From: a candidate division TA06 bacterium | Lineage (GTDB): Bacteria; Hydrothermota; DG-26; E44-bin18; JADFOU01 | NCBI GenBank assembly: GCA_022562655.1 | Contig: JADFOU010000027.1 | Location: forward strand, 1 to 12,832 | DNA: 12,832 nucleotides | Direction of reading: 5' to 3' | In this document: positions 6,473 to 12,832 of the stretch, one piece after another | Numbering within the stretch: position 1 is the first letter of the stretch | How the letters are laid out: every line of letters starts with the position of its first letter | The notes under the pieces: generated by a model | Seen by the model: the letters and a program-made list of their open reading frames with translations, nothing else | Database searches by the model: none | Told to the model about the DNA's origin: nothing | Program-made: the position numbers and the translations under genes

Positions 6473-6560
6473 CAGCGGATTCGGCAGATTTTTCGGATTT
6501 TCTGATCCTAATTTACATTCGAGATAATTCTTTAATCTACTGAATCTGCTTAATCCGCTG
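6473..6560. repeat. Inverted repeat of 88 bp with 9-bp internal period
   Basis: The outer 18 bases on each side (6473-6490 and 6543-6560) are reverse complements at 16 of 18 positions. Inside each arm the sequence repeats about every 9 bases (left: cagcggatt, cggcagatt, tttcggatt; right: aatctactg, aatctgctt, aatccgctg). It fills the whole gap between the zinc-ribbon/PCP_red gene and the next membrane protein gene, ending 4 bases before its ATG. No transposase or terminal target duplication is visible. It could fold into a long hairpin in RNA. Confidence 0.75.
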
Positions 6561-6564
6561 AAAA

Positions 6565-6957
6565 ATGAATATTATTAAATATCACCACGCCGCCTATGCT
6601 TATGTCGGTTCAGCCCTCCTCAGCATTCTTTTGACCCTCATTTTGGGGGGTACCCCTGAACGATTCAGAGCAGAAGCCCCATTTCTCCTCATCGGTCTAC
6701 CCATTATCTTATTCATCGGATACCTCATCTATACCCAGCATAAATGGATCACTCGAATCTTCGCCATCTTTGCGGGAATACGCGCTACCCTCTTCTTTCT
6801 TAACAGTATGGGCATCCAGCCCCATTTTGATTTCCGAAACTTTCAAATGGAGATGAACCGGATCTCTTCTTCTCTGCACCTCCTTTTCCTGATCAATGGC
6901 ATTGCAGTAGGAATAGCTGTATATTTAATGGCAAGAGCAGGGTGGTCTAACAACTAA
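6565..6957 (+). CDS. Small four-helix membrane protein, function unknown
   Basis: I do not recognise the family. The 130-residue protein has four predicted membrane helices (about 10-29, 39-57, 63-80 and 104-126) and a loop (82-103) with several charged residues. There is no signal peptide cleavage motif and no cysteine pair. The ATG at 6565 has no clear ribosome-binding site because the inverted repeat runs almost to it. The last two residues and the TAA stop are already within a heptad tract, so the original carboxyl end may have been altered. Confidence 0.65.
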   Translation: MNIIKYHHAAYAYVGSALLSILLTLILGGTPERFRAEAPFLLIGLPIILFIGYLIYTQHKWITRIFAIFAGIRATLFFLNSMGIQPHFDFRNFQMEMNRISSSLHLLFLINGIAVGIAVYLMARAGWSNN

Positions 6958-6989
6958 AAACTGATAACTAACATATAACAACTGATTTA
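6948..6989. repeat. Heptad repeat (consensus taacaac, 6 units)
   Basis: Units are taacaac, taaaaac, tgataac, taacata, taacaac and tgattta. The tract overlaps the stop codon of the upstream membrane protein gene and ends just before the ribosome-binding site of the DUF4242-like gene. Its units carry stop codons, unlike the tracts inside genes. Confidence 0.75.
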
Positions 6990-7006
6990 ACATGGAGGAA
7001 AGGGAA

Positions 7007-7258
7007 ATGCCACTCTACATGGACATTCACAAACATGTAAAGGGATTAACGGTTGAAGCACTAGCGGGTGCTCACCAGAAGGATCTCGTGGTTCAGGAGA
7101 AGCACGGGGTTAAATACCTTAAATACTGATACAACGAAGCCGAAGGTACTGTCATGTGTCTTTGTGAGGCATCGAGCAAAGAAGCAGCAGAAGCGGTGCA
7201 CTGCGAGGCTCACGGTTCTGTCGCAGGTGAGATCATCGAAGTAAAGGAAGGCTCATAA
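7007..7258 (+). pseudogene. DUF4242 (SCO4226-like nickel-binding) gene with one in-frame TGA
   Basis: An 83-codon frame begins at ATG 7007 after a very strong ribosome-binding site (ggagga at 6994-6999) and ends at TAA 7256. It reads MPLYMDIHKHVKGL at the start and AEAVHCEAHGSVAGEI near the end, the pattern I know from small DUF4242 proteins. Codon 41 (7127-7129) is TGA, where relatives, as I remember them, have Trp in KYLKYW. No frameshift or other stop occurs. Simplest reading: a recent TGG to TGA change. TGA ends ctaB and the copper ATPase gene normally here, so a changed genetic code is unlikely. A small hairpin follows the TGA, so recoding is not fully excluded. Confidence 0.75.
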
Positions 7259-7267
7259 TGATTATGG

Positions 7268-7297
7268 GGCTTCTGCAATAAACAGACAGCAGAAGCC
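7268..7297 (+). terminator. Hairpin after the DUF4242-like gene
   Basis: A perfect 9-base stem (ggcttctgc and gcagaagcc) encloses a 12-base loop, starting 10 bases after the TAA. Only ttcaat follows, not a proper T-run, so it may be a weak terminator or a 3' end stabiliser. Confidence 0.5.
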
Positions 7298-7307
7298 TTC
7301 AATCCAA

Positions 7308-7330
7308 AAGAAATGTAAAATTTAAAATGG
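7308..7330. repeat. Short AT-rich heptad-like run before the DinB-family gene
   Basis: About three units (gaaatgt, aaaattt, aaaatgg) run into the start codon. On the other strand they resemble the words at 2904-2929. It is short enough to be chance AT-richness. Confidence 0.3.
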
Positions 7331-7842
7331 AAGTAAAGCACATACAGGAACTTTATAAATACAACCGTTGGGCAAACGGAAGGGTCCTTGACGCCGTTTC
7401 CAAACTGACTACGGATGATTTCACAAAAGAAATACGGAGCAGTTTTCCTTCAGTGCGAGATACTCTCGTCCACATCCTCTCTGCAGAGTGGATCTGGCTC
7501 ATGCGATGGAAAGGCACATCGCCGAAGGCGATGCTTTCATCTAACGATTTTCCAACAATTTCAGAACTGAAAAGCCGTTGGCACGTAGTTGAACGTGAAC
7601 AAAGAGAGTTCGTCTCCAGAACGACAGTTGATTCTCTTCAAAAGAAGATCACTTACACCAACACAACTGGGGAACAATGGACTTATGCATTATGGCAAAT
7701 GATGCAGCACGTTGTGAACCATTCCACATACCACCGCGGACAAATCACGACAATGCTCCGACAGCTCGGAGCCAAAACAGAGGCTACGGATTTTCTTGTC
7801 TTCTACGGCGAGAAATCCGAGGAGATGAAAATTCCAGAATAA
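7327..7842 (+). CDS. DinB/YfiT-like four-helix metal-binding protein
   Basis: This 171-residue protein has the DinB-family layout: an amino-terminal YKYNRWAN segment, His49 in the second helix (LVHILSAEWIW), and the HxxxHRGQ motif with His132 and His136 followed by LRQLG. The three histidines would bind a divalent metal in the four-helix bundle. Family members include thiol-dependent transferases and stress proteins of unknown substrate; nothing here fixes the reaction. The length is normal. The ATG has no ribosome-binding site. A 7-base palindrome at 7517-7533 encodes GTSPKAM, where the family commonly has a similar peptide, so I treat it as coding sequence. Confidence 0.88.
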   Translation: MEVKHIQELYKYNRWANGRVLDAVSKLTTDDFTKEIRSSFPSVRDTLVHILSAEWIWLMRWKGTSPKAMLSSNDFPTISELKSRWHVVEREQREFVSRTTVDSLQKKITYTNTTGEQWTYALWQMMQHVVNHSTYHRGQITTMLRQLGAKTEATDFLVFYGEKSEEMKIPE

Positions 7843-7870
7843 TTCTTTATGATTTAATAAGAGGTTAAAA

Positions 7871-8002
7871 ATGGAAACGTTTGGGATCGTAGGGTTCGTA
7901 TTCGGGATTTTTGGACTTATTGCATTGGGTCAAGTATCTTCTTTGAAGAAGGAATTCAAGAAACTAAGAGAAGAGATCCAAAAAGACAATCGGACTTTAT
8001 AA
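7871..8002 (+). CDS. 43-residue membrane peptide
   Basis: This small frame starts at ATG 7871 after aagaggt (7859-7865) at good spacing. It encodes one hydrophobic helix (about 4-21) followed by a charged, heptad-like segment rich in Lys and Glu, suggesting a single-pass membrane peptide with a cytoplasmic coiled-coil tail. The start is 28 bases after the DinB-family stop, so the two may be co-transcribed. No family is recognised. The ribosome-binding site and helix-plus-tail pattern are the reasons to keep it. Confidence 0.55.
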   Translation: METFGIVGFVFGIFGLIALGQVSSLKKEFKKLREEIQKDNRTL

Positions 8003-8007
8003 ATACG

Positions 8008-8287
8008 AAGATTGAGATATCCTCTAAAACTGAGCACTATGTGCGTGCTGCCAAGTTGGATGATGTAAATGCCGCCTTCGTGACTTGATTAAGTAAAGCA
8101 CTCGGCAATGCTGCATCAGAAGGTAAAAAATCGTGCGGACAAGATTCGGGAGGCAGAAAAGAATCTTTTTCGCCTTATCACTACGGTGTGCAAAAAAGCC
8201 AATGACCATGGCTCACTGAGATTTGGAGTAAAGGCGTTTCAAACTGCTCTCAGAAGTGTTGGTTCACTCTGGCCGATTTACGGATAG
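8008..8287 (+). pseudogene. Possible decayed small gene before the copper ATPase
   Basis: The 293-base stretch between the membrane peptide and the copper ATPase has no intact long frame. Read from 8008 the frame gives KIEISSKTEHYVRAAKLD and continues to a TGA at 8086-8088, then goes on sensibly to the A6 run at 8125-8130. Switching frame there joins it to an open stretch that ends at TAG 8285-8287 and reads as a polar helix (NRADKIREAEKNLF and on). The second frame alone has an ATG at 8108 and would make 59 residues. I read this as one small gene with a stop and a frameshift, but no family is recognised. Confidence 0.3.
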
Positions 8288-8295
8288 GAAAACTG

Positions 8296-10722
8296 ATGAA
8301 GGAGAACGCTGTATTGAAAGACGCGGTCTGTGGTATGACGGTAGACCCGGCCAACGCCGCCGACCAGGTGGAGCATGGAGGGTACACCTACTACTTTTGC
8401 TGCACCCGCTGCGCCAAACAATTTCGGGCCGAGCCGGATAGGTATCTCTCTTCTGCAATGCGTGAGGTCTCTCATCATGAATCAAACAACGGCGGAAAGA
8501 TGAATTACATCTGCCCCATGGATCCAGATGTGCGGGAAAGCAATCCCGGCCCCTGTCCCAAGTGCGGAATGGCCCTTGAGTCAGATCCCCTAGCCCTTCA
8601 GACCACGGATGAATTCACCTGCCCCATGCACCCGGAGATCGTGCAGGAGAGAGCGGGATCGTGCCCCATCTGTGGCATGGCCCTGGAGCCCCGCACGGTG
8701 AACCTTGAAGAGGAAACCAACCCCGAATTGGTGGACATGAGCCGCAGATTTTGGATAAGTGTTGTCCTGAGTGCACCACTCCTCCTGATCACGATGTGGG
8801 AGATGTTTACCGGCAGCCCTCTTATTAGGGTTTTGACGGGCGGTGTAGGAAATTGGTTCCAACTGTTGCTGGCTACGCCGGTGGTTCTGTGGGGGGGTCT
8901 CCCTTTCTTCCAGCGGGGATGGGCTTCTGTGGTTCGGCGCAATCTGAACATGTTCACCCTCATCGCCCTGGGCACCGGGGTAGCCTATACGTATAGCCTC
9001 ATCGCCACTCTCTTTCCCTGGATATTTCCCGCCGCCTTCCGAGGGCCTCACGGGGAAGTGGCCATCTATTTCGAGGCGGCTGCGGTGATTACTACCCTGG
9101 TTCTCATGGGCCAAGTTTTGGAACTCCGCGCCCGGTCTCAGACCAGCAGCGCCATTAAAGCGTTACTCAAACTTGCACCCAGCAAGGCTCGCATTGTCAG
9201 GGAAGATGGAACGGAGGGAACCATTTCCTTGAGCCAGGTGAAGACCGGTGACCGCCTCCGGGTCCGCCCCGGTGAAAAACTTCCTGTTGACGGTGTGGTC
9301 GTAGAAGGTTCCAGCTCCGTGGACGAGTCTATGGTTACCGGAGAGTCCATTCCCGTGGCCAAAGGTGCGGGTGATGCAGTGATCGGCGCGACGGTTAACG
9401 GAGTCGGTACCTTTATCATGGAGGCTCAGCAAGTAGGCAGGGACACCTTCCTTGCTCGGATTGTAAAGATGGTGAGTGAAGCCCAACGGAGCCGTGCCCC
9501 CATCCAGCGCCTGGCTGATAGGGTTTCCTCTTACTTTGTTCCCATTGTGGTAGGCATCAGCGTAGTGACTTTCATCGTCTGGAGCCTGGTGGGTCCCGAG
9601 CCAGCTTTGGCCTATGCCCTGGTGAACGCCGTTGCGGTGCTCATCATCGCATGTCCCTGTGCCTTGGGTTTGGCTACTCCTATGTCCATTATGGTTGGCG
9701 TGGGGCGGGGAGCTTCCGCCGGCGTTCTCTTCAAAAACGCAGAGGCCCTGGAGACAATGGAGAAAGTGGATACCCTGGTTGTGGACAAAACCGGTACCCT
9801 CACCGAAGGCAAGCCTCGCCTGGCGACCGTTGTGAACCTTTCCGAGAAATCCGATGATGAACTCATTCAGCTGGCTGCCAGCTTGGAGCAGGGCAGTGAG
9901 CACCCCCTGGCGGAGGCTGTTGTGGGGGCGGCTACAGAGCGGAGACTTGCCCTCACTCCAGTGCAGAATTTCCAGTCGATGACGGGTAAGGGAATCACGG
10001 GTGAAGTAAACGGCAAGACCGTGAGTATCGGCAATGATGCACATCTCAAGGAGTTGGGGTTCATCCCTGGAGAATGGAACCAGAATGCCAAGGAACTCGC
10101 AAGCCAGGGCGATACCGCAGTTTATCTTGCCGTGGATGGCCGGGTAGCGGCTGTCCTTGGAATATCGGATCCGGTGAAAGGGTCTACACCCGAAGCCATC
10201 CAGGTCCTTCACAAAGAAGGGATCCGCATCGTTATGCTCACCGGCGACAACCGCATCACCGCCCAGGCCATTGCCAACCAGCTGAGCCTTGACGAAGTGG
10301 TCGCGGAAGTCCTCCCGGATGAAAAGAGAAAGACTGTTCAACGGTTACAGGCGGAAGGCCGCTTCGTAGCAATGGCGGGAGACGGTATCAATGACGCCCC
10401 TGCACTGGCTCAGGCACAAGTGGGGATCGCTATGGGATCCGGCACCGACGTAGCCATCGAGAGCGCTGACATAACTCTGGTGAGGGGTGATCTAAGAGGA
10501 ATCGTGAAAGCAAGAAGGCTCAGCAGGGGCAGTATGCGGAACATCCGCCAAAACCTCTTTTGGGCCTTCCTTTACAACGCTCTCGGAGTGCCCATCGCCG
10601 CCGGGGTCCTCATTCCCTTCTTTGGGTTGATGCTGAACCCCATCATCGCTGCTGTTGCGATGAGCTTCAGTTCCGTATCGGTCATAGGCAATGCCCTGCG
10701 CCTGAGAAGATTGGCTCTCTGA
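8296..10722 (+). CDS. copA: Cu(I)-exporting P1B-type ATPase with YHS and two heavy-metal-binding motifs
   Basis: This 808-residue membrane pump uses ATP to move Cu+ (or Ag+) out of the cytoplasm. The amino end has a YHS domain (about 8-50; Cys12, Cys35, Cys36, Cys39), then two CPMxP...CPxCGMALE motifs (72-95 and 108-131). Catalytic motifs are complete: TGES at 348-351, CPC at 453-455, DKTGT at 497-501 (Asp497 phosphorylated), HP at 536-537, TGDN at 649-652 and GDGIND at 695-700. Tyr760-Asn761 and Met789/Ser792/Ser793 in the last helices are the Cu+ site of subgroup P1B-1. There is no classical HMA domain. The start follows aggaaaa at 8286-8292. No copper regulator is next to it. The symbol follows function; relatives with this amino end are also named silP or copB. 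Confidence 0.95.
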   Translation: MKENAVLKDAVCGMTVDPANAADQVEHGGYTYYFCCTRCAKQFRAEPDRYLSSAMREVSHHESNNGGKMNYICPMDPDVRESNPGPCPKCGMALESDPLALQTTDEFTCPMHPEIVQERAGSCPICGMALEPRTVNLEEETNPELVDMSRRFWISVVLSAPLLLITMWEMFTGSPLIRVLTGGVGNWFQLLLATPVVLWGGLPFFQRGWASVVRRNLNMFTLIALGTGVAYTYSLIATLFPWIFPAAFRGPHGEVAIYFEAAAVITTLVLMGQVLELRARSQTSSAIKALLKLAPSKARIVREDGTEGTISLSQVKTGDRLRVRPGEKLPVDGVVVEGSSSVDESMVTGESIPVAKGAGDAVIGATVNGVGTFIMEAQQVGRDTFLARIVKMVSEAQRSRAPIQRLADRVSSYFVPIVVGISVVTFIVWSLVGPEPALAYALVNAVAVLIIACPCALGLATPMSIMVGVGRGASAGVLFKNAEALETMEKVDTLVVDKTGTLTEGKPRLATVVNLSEKSDDELIQLAASLEQGSEHPLAEAVVGAATERRLALTPVQNFQSMTGKGITGEVNGKTVSIGNDAHLKELGFIPGEWNQNAKELASQGDTAVYLAVDGRVAAVLGISDPVKGSTPEAIQVLHKEGIRIVMLTGDNRITAQAIANQLSLDEVVAEVLPDEKRKTVQRLQAEGRFVAMAGDGINDAPALAQAQVGIAMGSGTDVAIESADITLVRGDLRGIVKARRLSRGSMRNIRQNLFWAFLYNALGVPIAAGVLIPFFGLMLNPIIAAVAMSFSSVSVIGNALRLRRLAL

Positions 10723-10729
10723 AAAGGTA

Positions 10730-10783
10730 GGGGTCAACGATAGATTCACTGGAAAATTTGGGGTCAAACCTACAAAAGTGAAT
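10730..10783. repeat. Intergenic repeat: ggggtcaa direct repeats with attcact/agtgaat arms
   Basis: The octamer ggggtcaa occurs at 10730-10737 and again at 10760-10767, exactly 30 bases apart. The arms attcact (10744-10750) and agtgaat (10777-10783) are inverted. Such ggggtca-rich hairpin sequences resemble extragenic elements that some IS200-like (Y1) transposases act on. No transposase is visible here. It lies between the copper ATPase stop and the RRM gene. Confidence 0.4.
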
Positions 10784-10808
10784 AGGAATAAGAAAAAAGG
10801 AGGTCAGA

Positions 10809-11096
10809 ATGAATATCTACGTAGGCAATCTGTCGCATGAGGTCACCGAAGAGGATTTGCGAAAGGCTTTTGAAGCCTTCGGTCAGGTCACATCCGCCAA
10901 AATCATTACGGACAAATTCAGCGGCGAACCAAGAGGATTCGGATTCGTGGAAATGTCCGCCAAAGGTGAAGCCCAAACGGCGATCACCGACCTGAACGGC
11001 AAAGATCTGAAGGGACGAACACTTAATGTGAACGAGGCTCGCCCTCGTGAAGACCGTCGAGGTGGAGATAGACGAGGGGGTGGGCAGCGCTTTTAG
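10809..11096 (+). CDS. Single-RRM RNA-binding protein with a glycine/arginine tail
   Basis: This 95-residue protein has one RNA recognition motif: RNP2 is IYVGNL (3-8) and RNP1 is RGFGFVEM (42-49), with aromatic residues in the positions that stack on RNA. The last 20 residues are an Arg/Gly-rich tail that would add non-specific RNA contact. Bacterial proteins of this size are often cold-induced RNA chaperones, known as Rbp in cyanobacteria and also found in proteobacteria. The ribosome-binding site aggaggt at 10799-10805 is ideal, which suggests high expression. Its gene is alone, with no functional link to its neighbours. Confidence 0.93.
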   Translation: MNIYVGNLSHEVTEEDLRKAFEAFGQVTSAKIITDKFSGEPRGFGFVEMSAKGEAQTAITDLNGKDLKGRTLNVNEARPREDRRGGDRRGGGQRF

Positions 11097-11153
11097 TAAA
11101 TGATCTCTAAGGCAGGACCGACTTGTAACTCGATTTCAATGGAGGTACTCAAC

Positions 11154-11177
11154 ATGATCCAGTGGTGGGATGAATAG
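11154..11177 (+). other. Seven-codon frame with strong ribosome-binding site ahead of the S9A peptidase gene
   Basis: After ggaggt at 11141-11146 an ATG opens MIQWWDE and stops at TAG 11175-11177. The same frame goes on without another stop (VYEKIEEIIK) into the ATG of the peptidase gene at 11208. It could be a leader peptide, or the old amino end of the next gene or of a small separate gene cut by a TGG to TAG change. Confidence 0.4.
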
Positions 11178-11207
11178 GTTTATGAGAAAATAGAGGAGAT
11201 CATTAAG

Positions 11208-12832
11208 ATGCTGCAAAATTTGAAATGGATGGGTTTGTCCACTACGGTTGTGATAACAGCACTTATTTCAGCAGTAAACTCAGGATGTTATTTGACAAAG
11301 AAAGGCAAGTTAGAAAGTCTAGCCGTAAATGAAATGAAAGTGATAATGCCACCCGTAGCTGAAAAGATACCCAAAGTCGATACTCTGCATGGTGAGGAGC
11401 GGATTGACTATTACTACTGGCTTCGGGAGAGGGAAAACCCGAAGGTGATAGAATACCTTAAAGCTGAGAACGCGTACACCGAAAAAATGGTGAAACATAC
11501 CGAGGCGCTGCGGGAAAAACTTTTCCAGGAGCTTCTGGGGAGAATAAAGGAAACTGACCTCTCCGTTCCTGAGAAAATAGACGACTATTACTACTACTCA
11601 CGCACCGAAGAGGGAAAACAATATAGGTTTTACTGCAGGAAAAAAGGAACTCTTGAGGCAGAAGAGGAAGTGCTCCTCGACGTGAATGCTCTTGCTGAAG
11701 ATCATGAATATATGCGAATAGGCATTTACGAGATCAGCCCGAACCATCGACTTTTAGCATTCTCGACGGATACTACCGGAGGAGAGAGGTACACGATTCA
11801 CATTAAAGATCTTACCACGAACAAACTTTTAGAGGACGAGATTCCAACTACCTACTACTCGGTTAGGTGGGCGAACGACAACGAGACTGTTTTTTATACC
11901 ACGTTAGACGAGGCACACCGCCCTCACAAGCTATATAGACATAAACTCGGAGAGGATCCGAAGGAAGACGTACTCGTCTTTCATGAGGAGGATGAAGCGT
12001 TTTTCCTGTACATTTCTAAAACGAAGAGCAAGAGATATTTGTTAATGGATTTGGAGAGTATCACAACCTCGGAAGTATGGTACCTTGATGCTGATAATCC
12101 GACGGGAGAGTTCAAAGTCATTCACCCGAGGCAACACGAGATGGAATATTCCGTGTCACACCACGGAGAAAAATTTTACATTGTAACAAATAACGAGGCG
12201 AAAAATTTCAAATTAATGGAGGTTTCGGTCAGTGAACCGTCAAAGAAAAATTGGAAAGTCGTTCTTCCCCACAGAAAAACTGTGAAGGTAGACCGAATAG
12301 ATGTCTTTAGGAACCACCTTGTGGTGTATGAACGGAAAAAGGGACTTAAGGAAATCCGCGTGATGGACCTTAAAAACGGGGAATATGACTACGTGAAATT
12401 TCCGGAGCCGGTATTTACTTTTTGGCCCGGAAGAAACAGAGATTTCAATACCCACAAGCTCCGTTTCACTTATACCTCCCTAATTACGCCAAGATCTGTA
12501 TATGATTACGACATGGACAAGAAGACTCAAGATCTTAAGAAGGAATACGAAGTTCTTGGTGGTTACGACAGGTCATTATACCGTTCTGAAAGAACTTTCG
12601 CCAAGGCGCATGATGGCATAGAGATACCCATTTCTCTTGTTTATAGGAAGGGTATTGTTAAGGAGGGGAGTAATCCACTTCTCCTTTACGGCTATGGGTC
12701 TTACGGGTCGAGCTGGGATCCAAGTTTTTCATCGCACCGGCTGAGTCTTCTCGACCGCGGGTTCATCCTCGCAATTGCACACGTGAGAGGGGGTGGGGAG
12801 ATGGGACGGGAGTGGTATGAGGAAGGAAAAAT
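11208..12832 (+). CDS. Prolyl oligopeptidase-family (S9A) peptidase, oligopeptidase B-like, 3' end beyond the window
   Basis: The visible 541 residues start at ATG 11208, with gaggag at 11193-11198 at good spacing. Residues about 8-27 are a hydrophobic export signal ending in SGC, so the enzyme is probably exported and perhaps a lipoprotein, though the lipobox is poor at -3. Family features are YYYWLRER (68-75), a beta-propeller region (about 120-470), and the start of the alpha/beta-hydrolase domain: YGYGSYG (494-500) and HVRGGGEMGREWY (525-537), typical of oligopeptidase B. The catalytic Ser, Asp and His lie past the window edge, so activity cannot be judged. Enzymes of this group cut short peptides, usually after Arg or Lys. 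The frame runs off the window with no stop. Confidence 0.9.
   Translation, partial: MLQNLKWMGLSTTVVITALISAVNSGCYLTKKGKLESLAVNEMKVIMPPVAEKIPKVDTLHGEERIDYYYWLRERENPKVIEYLKAENAYTEKMVKHTEALREKLFQELLGRIKETDLSVPEKIDDYYYYSRTEEGKQYRFYCRKKGTLEAEEEVLLDVNALAEDHEYMRIGIYEISPNHRLLAFSTDTTGGERYTIHIKDLTTNKLLEDEIPTTYYSVRWANDNETVFYTTLDEAHRPHKLYRHKLGEDPKEDVLVFHEEDEAFFLYISKTKSKRYLLMDLESITTSEVWYLDADNPTGEFKVIHPRQHEMEYSVSHHGEKFYIVTNNEAKNFKLMEVSVSEPSKKNWKVVLPHRKTVKVDRIDVFRNHLVVYERKKGLKEIRVMDLKNGEYDYVKFPEPVFTFWPGRNRDFNTHKLRFTYTSLITPRSVYDYDMDKKTQDLKKEYEVLGGYDRSLYRSERTFAKAHDGIEIPISLVYRKGIVKEGSNPLLLYGYGSYGSSWDPSFSSHRLSLLDRGFILAIAHVRGGGEMGREWYEEGK

Noticed and set aside
539..6989. Heptad tracts as a CRISPR array
   Set aside because: There are no spacers: units are contiguous 7-mers, tracts are about 42 bp long, and no cas gene is present.
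7007..7258. A changed genetic code with TGA read as Trp
   Set aside because: ctaB and the copper ATPase gene end with TGA at the place where the family ends, so TGA works as a stop in this genome.
7517..7533. catcgcc/ggcgatg palindrome in the DinB-family gene as another inserted element
   Set aside because: The encoded GTSPKAM fits what the family normally has here and the protein is of normal length, so there is no sign of insertion.
8024..8209. 61-codon minus-strand frame
   Set aside because: It has no ribosome-binding site and no domain; the + strand reading of the same bases is at least as protein-like.
9163..10341. 392-codon open frame on the minus strand
   Set aside because: It is the shadow of the copper ATPase, whose catalytic motifs cover the same bases on the + strand; the peptide is rich in His and Gly with no domain.

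Overview
The window reads as a piece of chromosome from an aerobic, probably Gram-negative, uncultured-type bacterium of moderate GC. Evidence for this is a heme A-type (aa3) cytochrome oxidase cluster, a P1B copper exporter, a glycine-rich RRM protein, and proteins built from PCP_red modules (the C-terminal module of protochlorophyllide reductase subunits) in a region with no chlorophyll genes. I cannot name the phylum from sequence alone. Every supported gene lies on the + strand.

Layout. Positions 1-2896 hold the end of a terminal oxidase operon: the 3' end of subunit III, a subunit IV-like protein, a small membrane protein that looks like two cox-cluster proteins joined, heme A synthase (ctaA) and heme O synthase (ctaB). 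CtaB makes heme O from protoheme, CtaA oxidises it to heme A, and the oxidase uses it. Positions 3006-6470 hold a 624-residue protein with two universal stress domains, three PCP_red modules and a zinc ribbon, then a Mrp-type P-loop ATPase with a CxxC pair, then a small zinc-ribbon/PCP_red protein. These three look functionally linked, possibly around a metal or Fe-S cofactor, but this is inference. Positions 6565-8295 hold small genes: a membrane protein, a DUF4242-like gene interrupted by one in-frame TGA, a DinB-family protein, a 43-residue membrane peptide and a decayed stretch. Positions 8296-10722 encode a Cu(I) P1B-ATPase with YHS and two metal-binding motifs. An RRM protein follows. 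The window ends inside an oligopeptidase B-like S9A peptidase.

Most unusual is a layer of short repeats laid over this ordinary gene content. Six tracts of about 42 bp have a 7-bp period, with a different unit at each place. Three fill gaps between genes and touch start or stop codons. Three lie inside genes (ctaA, mrp and the small PCP_red gene), where each adds about 14 residues without breaking the frame. The intergenic tracts use units rich in stop codons and the intragenic tracts use units without in-frame stops. A second layer of GC-rich short palindromes also occurs both between and inside genes. One 88-bp inverted repeat has a 9-bp period. Three places also look like coding sequence with an in-frame stop, one with a near-certain homologous family (7127) and two more speculative (8086, 11175).
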